52,192 nt of DNA from an uncultured Eubacterium sp. (lineage in GTDB: Bacteria > Bacillota > Clostridia > Oscillospirales > Acutalibacteraceae): the NCBI GenBank assembly GCA_905234495.1, contig CAJOHE010000013.1:1-52192 (forward strand), given 5' to 3'. This document shows, in pieces, positions 35,686-44,581 of this stretch (positions are counted from its first letter, which is position 1; the number at the start of each line of letters is the position of its first letter). The notes beneath the pieces were generated by a model that was not told the DNA's origin, did not search any database, and was given only the letters and a program-made list of their open reading frames with translations. The translations under genes were made by a program, and so were the position numbers.

Positions 35686-36950
35686 ATTTTGTCAAGCGCC
35701 TGCTGAATGTCCTCAATGATATCCTGCGCGTCCTCAATACCAACGGAAAATCTGATGAGGTCGGGGCTTACGCCGCATTCCTCAAGCTGCTTGTCGGTGA
35801 GCTGACGGTGGGTTGTTGAAGCGGGGTGAAGGCAGCAGGTGCGCGCGTCTGCAACGTGGGTAACGATTGCGGCGAGCCTGAGGCTGTCCATAAATTTCGT
35901 TGCAGCCTCTCTTCCGCCCTTAACGCCGAAGGAAACGACGCCGCAGGTGCCCTTTGGCATATACTTCTGAGCAAGGCCGTACTGGCTGTCGTCCTCAAGC
36001 ATTGCGCAGTTAACCCATGTGATTTTGTCGTTATCTTTGAGATATTCGGCAACCTTCTTTGCATTTTCGCAGTGGCGCTGAATACGAAGGTGAAGCGTTT
36101 CAAGACCTACGTTGAGAAGAAATGCGTTCTGCGGCGCCTGAATGGAACCGAGGTCGCGCATAAGCTGAACCGTCGCCTTCGTGATGTATGCGCCCTCGCC
36201 GAAGGTCTCGGTGTAGGTGATGCCGTGATAGCTGTCGTCGGGGGTTGTGAGACCGGGGAACTTGTCGTTCTGCGTCCAGTCAAATTTGCCCGAATCAACG
36301 ATTGCGCCGCCGATTGTCGAAGCGTGACCTTCCATATATTTCGTTGTGGAATGGGTTACGATATCAACGCCGAAGTCGAACACGCGGCAGTTAATCGGGG
36401 TTGCAAAGGTGTTGTCAACGATGAGCGGAATGCCGTTTGCGTGAGCAACCTTTGCGAAAACCTCAAAGTCGAGAATGTCGAGGCTCGGGTTTGAAATCGT
36501 CTCGCCGAAAACGGCCTTTGTGTTCGGCTGAATTGCCGCCTGAATTTCTTCCTCGGTTGCGTGCGGACTTACAAAAGTGAAGTCGATGCCGAGCTTTCTC
36601 ATCGTAACATTGAAGAGATTGAATGTGCCGCCGTAGATTGCCGAGCTTGAAACGATGTGGTCGCCCGCCTGAGCGATATTGAAGATTGCGTAGAAATTTG
36701 CAGCCTGTCCCGAGCTTGTCAGCATTCCGGCAACGCCGCCCTCAAGAAGGGTGATTTTTTTTGCCGCAAGGTCGCAGGTCGGGTTCTGAAGGCGGGAATA
36801 GAAATAGCCCGCTCTTTTAAGGTCGAAAAGGTCGCCCATTTCCTCGCTTGAATCATATTTGTAGGTTGTGCTCTGCACAATCGGGATAACTCTCGGCTCG
36901 CCGTTTTTCGGCTCGTAGCCGCCCTGTACGCAGATTGAATTAAGTCTCAT
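35682..36950 (-). CDS. metY: O-acetylhomoserine sulfhydrylase
   Basis: 422 residues from the ATG preceded by AAGGAG; a longer frame adds 13 residues without a site. PLP enzyme of the Cys/Met-metabolism family that makes homocysteine from O-acetylhomoserine and sulfide. Seen: STTYKYDSSEEM, SSGQAANFYAIFNIAQAGDH, DNTFATPINCRVFDFG, the Schiff-base lysine in VTHSTTKYMEGH and the C-terminal HPASTTHRQL block. Length and the long insertion (TTPDDSYHGITYTETFG) fit MetY rather than the shorter MetB/MetC. Followed by the overlapping csoR-like gene. Confidence 0.93.
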   Translation of the reverse strand: MRLNSICVQGGYEPKNGEPRVIPIVQSTTYKYDSSEEMGDLFDLKRAGYFYSRLQNPTCDLAAKKITLLEGGVAGMLTSSGQAANFYAIFNIAQAGDHIVSSSAIYGGTFNLFNVTMRKLGIDFTFVSPHATEEEIQAAIQPNTKAVFGETISNPSLDILDFEVFAKVAHANGIPLIVDNTFATPINCRVFDFGVDIVTHSTTKYMEGHASTIGGAIVDSGKFDWTQNDKFPGLTTPDDSYHGITYTETFGEGAYITKATVQLMRDLGSIQAPQNAFLLNVGLETLHLRIQRHCENAKKVAEYLKDNDKITWVNCAMLEDDSQYGLAQKYMPKGTCGVVSFGVKGGREAATKFMDSLRLAAIVTHVADARTCCLHPASTTHRQLTDKQLEECGVSPDLIRFSVGIEDAQDIIEDIQQALDKI

Positions 36951-36984
36951 ATCAATTCTCCTTATATGTAATGATTGCCAAGCA

Positions 36985-37082
36985 ATCAAATCATGCGCTT
37001 GCGCAAATCATGAAGCCTGCTTCAATTCATGCAAGCGTAGCTTGCAAATCATTAATGAATTGCCTTTGGCATGAATTGTAAA
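36985..37082. repeat. string of small hairpins between purL and metY
   Basis: Five short inverted repeats lie end to end: ATTGCCAAGCAAT, TGCGCTTGCGCA, GAAGCCTGCTTC, GCAAGCGTAGCTTGC and GCCTTTGGC, spaced by AATCAT or AATTCAT. No U-tract follows, so this is not a classical terminator. Such arrays are interspersed repeats that may act as transcript processing or stabilising sites. Confidence 0.6.
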
Positions 37083-40000
37083 TTATTTAAAGTAGTTAAC
37101 GCCGCTTTCAAATATCTTCATATCCTTTTCAAACGGAACGTTTTCATAGAGGTCGTCGCCCTTACGCTCGCAGTGAGCCATCTTGCCGAGAACTCTTCCG
37201 TCGGGCGAGGTGATGCCCTCAACCGCGCAGATTGAGCCGTTCGGGTTAAACGGCATATCCGAAACGGGAACGCCGTCGGGGTTTACGTACTGCGTTGCAA
37301 TCTGTCCGTTTGCGATGAGCTTTCTGAGCACGTCGTCGTTTGCAACAAATCTGCCCTCGCCGTGGCTTATCGGAACAGCGAACATATCGCCCGCGTTCAC
37401 AGAGCTGAACCACGGTGACTTAACGCTTGTAACCCTTGTGTATGCCATTGTGGACATATGTCTGCCGATGGTGTTGAACGTAAGCGTCGGGTCGTCCTCT
37501 TTGATTTCGCGGATTTCGCCGTAGGGCACAAGGCCGAGCTTGATGAGTGCCTGGAAGCCGTTGCAGATACCGAGCATAAGACCGTCGCGGTTGTTGAGAA
37601 GCTTTGTAACTGCCTCTTTGATTCTCGGATTTCTGAACGTTGTGGCGATGAATTTGCCCGAACCCTCGGGCTCGTCGCCGCCGCTGAAACCGCCGGGTAT
37701 CATTATAATCTGGGCTCTTTCAATCTCGTCAACCATCTTGTCAATAGTCTCGTTAATCGCCTGTGACGACAGGTTGTTCACAACGAGGATTGAGCTCTCT
37801 GCGCCCGCCTTTTCAAACGCCCTTGCCGAGTCAACCTCGCAGTTGTTTCCGGGGAAGGTCGGCAGGAATACTCTCGGCTTTGCAACCTTGTTTTTTGCGA
37901 TGAATATTGAGCGCTCTTTGTAAAGCGGAACGTCGTAGGGCATCTTTGCCTTCTTGCCCGAATCGGTTGCAAATACCTTTTCAAGCTTGCCCGTCCATGC
38001 GTCGATGAGCTCGTCAACCGTGTAGAGCTCGCCGTCGATGATGAACACGCCGTTGTCGCTCGTCGTTCCGAGCGTTACGCCGTCATAGGCGTTTTCGTCC
38101 GCAAGCTCAACAACAAAGCTTGCTTCCTTTGCTGCAAAAAGAGTTTCCTTGTCAAGTCCCTGAGCGAAGGTGAAGCCCGTCTTGTTGCCAAACGCCATCT
38201 TGCAGACGCAGGCAGCCGCGCCGCCCTCTTTCACAACTGACGCCGCAAGAATTCTGCCGTCCCTGAGTCCTTCATAAACGCTCACCATAAGGTCCATAGC
38301 CCTGTCGAAAATCGGCAGTCCGCTTTCCTCGTCAACGGGAAGGGGAAGAAGCTTTACGGTTGAGCCCGTCCTCTTGAACTGTGAGGAAACGGTCTTTGAC
38401 GCCTCGCTCATACCCACTGCAAACGATACGAGAGTGGGCGGAACGTCGAGCTCGTTGAACGAACCGCTCATTGAATCCTTTCCGCCGATTGAGGGGCACT
38501 TGTAGCCAAGCTGAGCCGAAAGCGCGCCGAGAAGCGCCGCGGTCGGTTTGCCCCAGCGGGTGGGAACGTCGTTAAGTCTTTCAAAATATTCCTGGAAGGT
38601 GAGCCTTGCCTTTGCAGGATTGCAGCCGACTGCCGCAAGCTTTGCAAGCGATTCTGAAACCGCAAACGCAGCACTGTGGAAAGGCGACCAGCGGGAAAGC
38701 TTCGGAATGAAGCCGTATGCCATAACGCTTGCCGTGTCGGTCTCGCCCTCGAGAAGCGGAATCTTTGCAACCATGGCTTCCTCGGGCGTGAGCTGGTATT
38801 TGCCCGCGTACGGCATAAGCACCGTAGCCGCGCCGATTGACGAGTCAAAGCGCTCAACAAGTCCCTTCTGCGAGCATACCTCAAGGCGCGAAAGGTTTGC
38901 CTTGAGAGCCTCTGCGGTGCTGAGATCTTCAAGCTCTGCGGGAACCTTCTTCGTGTAATTTTCGTTTTCGTCAACGGCGGCAATCTCAGCCTTTGCGTGC
39001 TGAACTACGCCGTTTGTATTTAAGAAATCACGGCTGAGGTCGACAATTTTGTCGCCGCGCCACGTCATTTCAAGTCTGTTTTCGTCGGTTACAACGGCAA
39101 CGGGGGTTGCCTCGAGGTTTTCCTCGTTTGAAAGCGCGATGAACGCCTCAACGTCGTCCTTACCGAGAACGACCGCCATTCTTTCCTGCGACTCGGAAAT
39201 AGCAAGCTCCGTGCCGTCAAGACCGTCGTATTTCTTCGGCACCTTGTCGAGGTCGATTTTGAGACCGTCGGCAAGCTCGCCGATTGCAACCGAAACGCCG
39301 CCCGCGCCGAAGTCGTTGCAGCGCTTAATCATCTTTGCAACCTCAGCCTTGCGGAAGAGGCGCTGAATCTTTCTCTCGGTCGGGGGATTACCCTTCTGAA
39401 CCTCTGCGCCGCAGGTCTCGATTGACGAGCTGTCGTGCGCCTTTGAAGAACCGGTTGCGCCGCCGCAGCCGTCGCGTCCCGTTCTGCCGCCGAGGAGGAC
39501 GATAACGTCGCCGTCCTGCGGGGTTTCACGGATTACGTTTTCCTTTGGCGAAGCGCCGATAACCGCGCCGATTTCCATTCTTTTTGCAACGTAGCCCTCG
39601 TCGTAGAGCTCAACAACCTGTCCGGTCGCAAGACCTATCTGGTTGCCGTAGCTTGAATAACCGGCAGCCGCGCCTGTAGTGATTTTATTCTGCGGAAGCT
39701 TTGCCGCAAGGGTTTCCTCAAACGGCGTCGTCGGGTCGCCCGATCCGGTTACGCGCATCGCCTGATAAACGTATGCACGTCCCGAAAGCGGGTCGCGGAT
39801 TGCGCCGCCGAGGCAGGTTGCCGCGCCGCCGAAGGGCTCGATTTCCGTCGGGTGGTTGTGGGTTTCGTTTTTAAACTGAACGAGCCACGGCTCTTTTTTT
39901 CCGTCGATTTCAACCTCAACGTTAATTGAGCAGGCGTTGATTTCCTCGCTCTCGTCAAGGTCGTCAACGTAGCCGCGCTTTTTGAGCGCCTTTGTGCCGA

Positions 40001-40835
40001 TGCACGCCATATCCATAAGGCAGACAATCTTGTCCCTGTCGCCGTAAACCTCTTTGCGAACCGCAAAATAGTCCTCGAGCGCCTTGTTAAGAGCCTTTGC
40101 GTATCTGCCCTCGTCAATCTTAATCTCGTCGAGCTCTGTCGCAAACGTGGTGTGGCGGCAGTGGTCGGACCAGTAGGTGTCGATAACTTTCAGCTCCGTT
40201 AAACTCGGGTCGCGGTTTTCGTCGTTTTTGAAATAATCCCTTACCCAGCACAAATCTGCAACACTCATCGCAAAGCCCATTGAAGCGTGGTACTCTGCAA
40301 TCTCGTCGTCGCTCATAGCGATGAAGCCGCCGATGCGAACGATGTCCGCCGGAACGTCGGACTTGAGCTCAAGCGAGTCGGGAAGCTCAAGAGATGCAAC
40401 TCTCGACTCGACGGGGTTGATGATATAGGCTTTGATTTTTTCAAATTCAGCGTCGGTGATGTCGCCCTTAACGGCAATAATCTTTGCCGAGAGCACGTCG
40501 GGTCTTTCGCCTGCGGTGAGGAGCTGAATACACTGCGCCGTAGAATCCGCCCTCTGGTCGTACTGACCGGGAAGGTACTCGGTCGCAAAGTATCTGTAAT
40601 CCTCGGGGATTGAGAGCTCATAGTAAACGTTGTCGAGGTTCGGCTCAGAGAGAATTGTTCTCACAGCCTGCTCAAACTCTTCCTCGCTTAAGCCCTGCGC
40701 GTCATATCTGTTGATAAGGCGCAAATCCTCAAGCGCAGTCAATCCGACGTTGTTTCTGAGGTCGGCAAGAAGCTGCCCCGCCTCAATGTCGTTGCCCTTT
40801 TTCTTTTCTACAAAAACTCGGTAAACCTTAGCCAT
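37083..40835 (-). CDS. purL: phosphoribosylformylglycinamidine synthase (single-chain)
   Basis: 1250 residues, the large fused form in which synthetase and glutaminase are one chain. Fourth step of purine synthesis. Seen: DTYWSDHCRHTTF, the FKNETHNHPTEIEPFGGAAT block, VIVLLGGRTGRDGCGGATG, IGGKDSMSGSF, and the C-terminal glutaminase with LPTFPGNNCEVDSARAF, the nucleophile LMLGICNGFQAL and SHGEGRF. The start is the ATG of MAKVYRVF; ten upstream in-frame codons lack a site. No pur genes are adjacent and no purine riboswitch is seen in the 120-nt AT-rich leader. Confidence 0.96.
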   Translation of the reverse strand: MAKVYRVFVEKKKGNDIEAGQLLADLRNNVGLTALEDLRLINRYDAQGLSEEEFEQAVRTILSEPNLDNVYYELSIPEDYRYFATEYLPGQYDQRADSTAQCIQLLTAGERPDVLSAKIIAVKGDITDAEFEKIKAYIINPVESRVASLELPDSLELKSDVPADIVRIGGFIAMSDDEIAEYHASMGFAMSVADLCWVRDYFKNDENRDPSLTELKVIDTYWSDHCRHTTFATELDEIKIDEGRYAKALNKALEDYFAVRKEVYGDRDKIVCLMDMACIGTKALKKRGYVDDLDESEEINACSINVEVEIDGKKEPWLVQFKNETHNHPTEIEPFGGAATCLGGAIRDPLSGRAYVYQAMRVTGSGDPTTPFEETLAAKLPQNKITTGAAAGYSSYGNQIGLATGQVVELYDEGYVAKRMEIGAVIGASPKENVIRETPQDGDVIVLLGGRTGRDGCGGATGSSKAHDSSSIETCGAEVQKGNPPTERKIQRLFRKAEVAKMIKRCNDFGAGGVSVAIGELADGLKIDLDKVPKKYDGLDGTELAISESQERMAVVLGKDDVEAFIALSNEENLEATPVAVVTDENRLEMTWRGDKIVDLSRDFLNTNGVVQHAKAEIAAVDENENYTKKVPAELEDLSTAEALKANLSRLEVCSQKGLVERFDSSIGAATVLMPYAGKYQLTPEEAMVAKIPLLEGETDTASVMAYGFIPKLSRWSPFHSAAFAVSESLAKLAAVGCNPAKARLTFQEYFERLNDVPTRWGKPTAALLGALSAQLGYKCPSIGGKDSMSGSFNELDVPPTLVSFAVGMSEASKTVSSQFKRTGSTVKLLPLPVDEESGLPIFDRAMDLMVSVYEGLRDGRILAASVVKEGGAAACVCKMAFGNKTGFTFAQGLDKETLFAAKEASFVVELADENAYDGVTLGTTSDNGVFIIDGELYTVDELIDAWTGKLEKVFATDSGKKAKMPYDVPLYKERSIFIAKNKVAKPRVFLPTFPGNNCEVDSARAFEKAGAESSILVVNNLSSQAINETIDKMVDEIERAQIIMIPGGFSGGDEPEGSGKFIATTFRNPRIKEAVTKLLNNRDGLMLGICNGFQALIKLGLVPYGEIREIKEDDPTLTFNTIGRHMSTMAYTRVTSVKSPWFSSVNAGDMFAVPISHGEGRFVANDDVLRKLIANGQIATQYVNPDGVPVSDMPFNPNGSICAVEGITSPDGRVLGKMAHCERKGDDLYENVPFEKDMKIFESGVNYFK

Positions 40836-40960
40836 ATTTATTCCCAAAGCCTTTCCAAATATCATTGTTTATATAATAACATAACTGAATATAAATTGAT
40901 ATATATTTTTATAATAAAATATTAATTTTTATCCGAATATATTTGTGTAAAACAATAAAA

Positions 40961-40985
40961 AGGTCAGGGCATAAAGCCCTGACCT
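40961..40985 (-). terminator. terminator of the LTA-synthase-like gene
   Basis: The stem AGGTCAGGGC/GCCCTGACCT with loop ATAAA is followed on the minus strand by TTTTTATTGTTTT. Confidence 0.88.
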
Positions 40986-40992
40986 GTAATAT

Positions 40993-42912
40993 TTATGCTG
41001 CGTCTTCCTCGCCGCCCTCGTCGGGAACGTCCATTTCGTACCATTTTGCGTGGTTAAGTCTTCTCTGCGTTTCGTCAAGCTCAATCTGACCGCCGAGAAT
41101 CTTTTCGTTGTAAAGGTCGTTCGCCTTTTCAAACTCGATGTTTGTGTATTCCACGCCGTATTCCTCGAATACGGTCTGGTCGCCCGAGAAGAGGTTTGTG
41201 CCGACGCCGAGTCTGTTGCCCTCAACCTTGCAGCCCATAGCGGCAAGAATTGTCGGGTAGTAGTCCCAGTTGCACCAGGTTCTGTTTGTCGTTACCTTCT
41301 TTGTTGCGGCAACTGACGGATGAGGATTGAGGATGCAGTTAAACTGAGTTCTCTCGTAGTCGTCGGTAAAGCCGTAGAATTCAAAGAAGTTTGTTTCCAT
41401 GCTGAGATGGTCGCCGATAACAACGATTGTTGTGTTCTCATAGAACGGCTGTTCCTTAATCCAGTCGATGAATTCAACAACCTGCTCGGTGCTGTATGCA
41501 ATGGCGTTTGCGTATGAATTCTCATAAGGTGTCGGGGTGTTCGGACCGATGTAACCGTCGGGCTTATGGGTGTCGGCTGTTTCCATCGTGAAGTTGAACG
41601 GCTGACCTGTCTCATAAAGCCTTGTGATTTCTTCCTTTGCAAGCTCGTAGAGCTTATCGTCCTCAAAGCCCCACCATACCTTGTAATCCGAGGGAAGGAT
41701 GCCTTCCTCGATTGCGTACTCGTAGTCGTAAACAAGCACGTCACCGTGGGTTTCGTAGAAGTAGCGAAGTCCGCCGAAACGCGCGTCTGCGCCGAACATT
41801 ACGGTCTGAACGTAGCCCTCGTCGGTGAGTAAATCGGTGAGGGTATAAGCGCCGGGAAGGAAGTTTCCGGGTGAGCCGTAGTCGTTGTTGATGCCGGGCG
41901 CCTTCATCGGAAGACCGGTCGTCTGGTTAACCATTGAAGCGATGGACCACTGTGTGCCCGTGCCCTTCATGGGACCGCCGAAGAAATTGTCGGTATCCGA
42001 GAAAACGATGCCCTCTTCCTGAGCAAGTTCCGAAAGCTCGGGCATAAGGTTTTCGTCCATAAATCCGCCGAGGTCCTTTGAAAGGAAGCTGTTTTCGATT
42101 GATTCAAGATAGATGTGGATGAGGTTTCTCTTCTGCTCGGGGAAGGAAATCTTCACTTCCTCGGGGGCAACGTAAACGTCGCTGAGAAGGTCGGAATCAA
42201 CAAGGTATGCGTTTGCAACCTGCTTTAAGCTGAATTCCGTCCAGCCGTAGTGAACGCCGCCGATGAGCATTGCGATTGCGATTGCAAGGCAGATAAGTCT
42301 CTTTGCCATATCGCCGAGAATCTTTACGTCCTTCTTTAAGCCGTGATAAACGAGCTTGAACTTTGAAAAATCAAATACCGCAAAGAGAACCGTGAACAAA
42401 AGCGTGTGGAACACGGGACCCTCGTAAGCCTCGATATATACGCCTCTTTCCGTTCCGACCGTGGGGGAAAAGAGGTTGATGATGAGCTGGTCGCCCGTTA
42501 CGTCGCCGAATGAGCCCTTGCCCCAGACCGTGCCGTAATATGCGGCAAGACCGAGCGCAAAAAGTACAACCGAGAGAATCTTTACGGCGAGAGCGCCCTT
42601 TCTCTTCGGCTTGTCAGCCTCTTCGAACGTGATGTAGCGGTTTACAAGCGCAAATACAAACTGAAGCGCAAGGCCGACGATGAGCGACATAATGAAGAAT
42701 TTAACGAAATTCGACGTGCCGTAAGCGTCGGTGTCGATGAAGTGCGCGTACTGCATTACGTGCTTCTGTACTGCAAGCGAGCAGAGAATAACCGTCAGCG
42801 CATTTTTAACGGGAATCCTGATGTACGCGCCCACGTTGCGTTTTCTGCAGAAGAAAACGAGCTCGATTACTGTCATTATGGCAGCTGATATTCCAGAAAG
42901 AATAAAAAACAT
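40993..42912 (-). CDS. LTA synthase family sulfatase-fold membrane protein
   Basis: 639 residues. Six N-terminal membrane helices (to about residue 225), then an extracellular alkaline-phosphatase-superfamily domain: LIHIYLESIENSFLSKDLGG, the nucleophile-Thr region MKGTGTQWSIASMVNQTTGL, FTMETADTHKPDG and the metal site VVIGDHLSM. LtaS-like enzymes polymerise glycerol phosphate onto a glycolipid or transfer phosphoglycerol to glycans. The six-helix N-terminus, one more than typical LtaS, suggests a phosphoglycerol transferase subgroup. GGAGG lies 7 nt upstream. Acidic tail (DEGGEEDAA). Follows pduL by 30 nt and may share its transcript. Confidence 0.88.
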   Translation of the reverse strand: MFFILSGISAAIMTVIELVFFCRKRNVGAYIRIPVKNALTVILCSLAVQKHVMQYAHFIDTDAYGTSNFVKFFIMSLIVGLALQFVFALVNRYITFEEADKPKRKGALAVKILSVVLFALGLAAYYGTVWGKGSFGDVTGDQLIINLFSPTVGTERGVYIEAYEGPVFHTLLFTVLFAVFDFSKFKLVYHGLKKDVKILGDMAKRLICLAIAIAMLIGGVHYGWTEFSLKQVANAYLVDSDLLSDVYVAPEEVKISFPEQKRNLIHIYLESIENSFLSKDLGGFMDENLMPELSELAQEEGIVFSDTDNFFGGPMKGTGTQWSIASMVNQTTGLPMKAPGINNDYGSPGNFLPGAYTLTDLLTDEGYVQTVMFGADARFGGLRYFYETHGDVLVYDYEYAIEEGILPSDYKVWWGFEDDKLYELAKEEITRLYETGQPFNFTMETADTHKPDGYIGPNTPTPYENSYANAIAYSTEQVVEFIDWIKEQPFYENTTIVVIGDHLSMETNFFEFYGFTDDYERTQFNCILNPHPSVAATKKVTTNRTWCNWDYYPTILAAMGCKVEGNRLGVGTNLFSGDQTVFEEYGVEYTNIEFEKANDLYNEKILGGQIELDETQRRLNHAKWYEMDVPDEGGEEDAA

Positions 42913-42942
42913 AATTCTACCTCCGTAATAACAACAATATAA

Positions 42943-43521
42943 TTACTTGATTACAGTAGCGATGGTGTTGGGCGCCATACCTGCGGCGTTAGCCTCGTCT
43001 GTGTCGATGTGCATTGCAAGCGCATAGCTTTCCGATACGCGGACAACAACATCGCCGAAAGTGAGGGCTCTGCCGTTTGCCGTCGGAATTTCAACACTTA
43101 CTATCTGTCCGTTTTCAAGTCCCATTTCCTCAGCGTCTGCCGGGGTTGCGTGAATATGTCTTTTCGCAGCGATAACGCCCTTTGTGAGCTCAACCTCGCC
43201 TGCGGGACCTACGAGCTTGCAGGTGCCCGTGCCCTCAAGGTCGCCGCTCTCTCTTACGGGCGCCGTAACGCCGATTGAACGCGCGTCGGTGAGTGAAAGC
43301 TCAACCTGTGTCTCGGGTCTTACGGGGCCGAGAATTGAAACTGCGGGAAATTCGCTCTTTGCGCCCACAACTCTTACTCTTTCCTCACAGGCAAACTGTC
43401 CGGGCTGAGAGAGCCACTTCTTGTTTGTGAGCTCATAGCCCTCGCCGAAAAGAGTTGCAAGGTCTTCCTTTGACACGTGAACGTGTCTTGCGGAAATTTC
43501 TACCAAAACTTCATTTTTCAT
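42943..43521 (-). CDS. pduL: phosphate propanoyltransferase/phosphotransacetylase (PduL)
   Basis: 192 residues from the ATG with AAGGAG 9 nt upstream; a longer frame adds 10 residues. PduL interconverts acyl-CoA and acyl phosphate and is structurally unrelated to Pta. Zn-binding His motifs are SARHVHVSKED and AAKRHIHATPAD, with KWLSQPGQFACEERV and VSILGPVRPETQVEL between. The N-terminal encapsulation peptide of microcompartment PduLs is absent and no shell genes are nearby, so this is probably a free housekeeping phosphotransacetylase. Confidence 0.9.
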   Translation of the reverse strand: MKNEVLVEISARHVHVSKEDLATLFGEGYELTNKKWLSQPGQFACEERVRVVGAKSEFPAVSILGPVRPETQVELSLTDARSIGVTAPVRESGDLEGTGTCKLVGPAGEVELTKGVIAAKRHIHATPADAEEMGLENGQIVSVEIPTANGRALTFGDVVVRVSESYALAMHIDTDEANAAGMAPNTIATVIK

Positions 43522-43587
43522 AACGATATACTCCTTATAAAATATATTCATTAATTTTTATACGATGATATTTTATACTACTTTACG

Positions 43588-43616
43588 TTGTTTTTCAACC
43601 ATTATTTTAGTATAAT
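43588..43616 (+). promoter_or_regulatory. promoter of the UDG gene
   Basis: TTGTTT (43588-43593), a 17-nt spacer and TATAAT (43611-43616), located 38 nt before the start codon. Confidence 0.65.
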
Positions 43617-43653
43617 GGATTACAGGACATAGAAAAATAAAGGAAATTTTGAA

Positions 43654-44214
43654 ATGAATTTGTCACAGCTTAACGAAAAATGCCTTGATTGCAGGGCTTG
43701 CGGGCTCTGCGAGGGAAGGACGAATCTCGTCTTCGGAACGGGAAATGAAAATGCAAAAATAATGTTTGTCGGCGAGGGACCGGGCGAACAGGAGGATTTG
43801 CAGGGGCTGCCGTTTGTGGGCAGGTCGGGGCAGCTTCTCGACAAGCTGCTTGCCGCCGTCGACCTCAGCCGCGATGAAAACGTATATATAGCGAACATAG
43901 TCAAATGCCGTCCGCCTAAAAACCGCGACCCGCTTCCCGAAGAGCAGGATGAGTGCATCAAATGGCTTCGCGATCAGTTTAAAATCATACGACCGAAAAT
44001 CGTTGTCTGCCTCGGCAGAATCGCGGCGCAGAGGCTCATCTCGCCCGATTTCCGCGTAACGCGCCAGCACGGCGAATTCACCGAAAAGGGCGGCGTTCTC
44101 TTTATGGGAACCTACCACCCGTCGGCGCTTCTGCGCTACCCCGAAAACAAGGAGGCCGCCTTTGCCGACTTCCTCGCCCTGAGGGACAAAATTGAGGAAC
44201 TCGGGCTGAAATAA
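43654..44214 (+). CDS. uracil-DNA glycosylase, family 4 (Fe-S)
   Basis: 186 residues. Removes uracil from DNA. Seen: an N-terminal cysteine cluster CLDCRACGLCEGR and later Cys in IVKCRPPKNRDP and QDECIKWL, which bind the [4Fe-4S] cluster; the active-site block FVGEGPGEQEDLQGLPFVGRSG; VVCLGRIAAQ; and the C-terminal TYHPSALLR. The gene is alone on its transcript, followed by a two-component remnant. Confidence 0.94.
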   Translation: MNLSQLNEKCLDCRACGLCEGRTNLVFGTGNENAKIMFVGEGPGEQEDLQGLPFVGRSGQLLDKLLAAVDLSRDENVYIANIVKCRPPKNRDPLPEEQDECIKWLRDQFKIIRPKIVVCLGRIAAQRLISPDFRVTRQHGEFTEKGGVLFMGTYHPSALLRYPENKEAAFADFLALRDKIEELGLK

Positions 44215-44305
44215 TCTTTACCCGATTTTTACTTTTCCTTTCCCGTGAGTTTGCTTTTGTGCGCTTTAATATGTATAACGGGTTCAGGATTTACAGGAGG
44301 TTTTT

Positions 44306-44549
44306 ATGGAAACGGTACTTGTTTGCGACGACGACAGCGCAATACTTGAATCGCTGAGAATTTATCTTTCAAATGAAGGATACAACGTGTTTACCGCCTG
44401 CGACGGGCAGGAGGCGCTTGAAAAAATCGAGCAAAACGAAATTCACTGCGTTGTGCTCGACATTATGATGCCGCGCTCAAAACGGCAGGCTTGAAATCAC
44501 AATAGACGGCGATTTGTTCAAAGCAAGAGTAATTCTGCCGAGAGAATAA
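44306..44549 (+). pseudogene. collapsed two-component system (response regulator 5' end joined to histidine kinase 3' end)
   Basis: GGAGG and ATG begin a normal receiver domain: VLVCDDDSAILESLRIYL with the acidic triplet at residues 8-10 and VVLDIMMP with Asp52. After MMPR the frame runs into unrelated codons and stops at 44492-44494. From 44481 another frame gives NGRLEITIDGDLFKARVILP and stops at 44547-44549, which looks like the last strand of a histidine kinase ATPase domain. The simplest reading is one internal deletion of roughly 2 kb removing most of both genes, junction near 44473-44482. The 62-residue product lacks receiver helices alpha3-alpha5 and the DNA-binding domain. Confidence 0.75.
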
Positions 44550-44552
44550 TAC

Positions 44553-44580
44553 AAAACGGGAGGCAAGCGCCTCCCGTTTT
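44553..44580. terminator. bidirectional terminator
   Basis: The stem AAAACGGGAGGC/GCCTCCCGTTTT lies just after the kinase remnant and serves the convergent membrane-protein gene as well. Confidence 0.88.
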
Positions 44581-44581
44581 A

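Noticed and set aside
42943..43521. Microcompartment locus around pduL
   Set aside because: No shell-protein genes are nearby and the PduL lacks an N-terminal targeting peptide.
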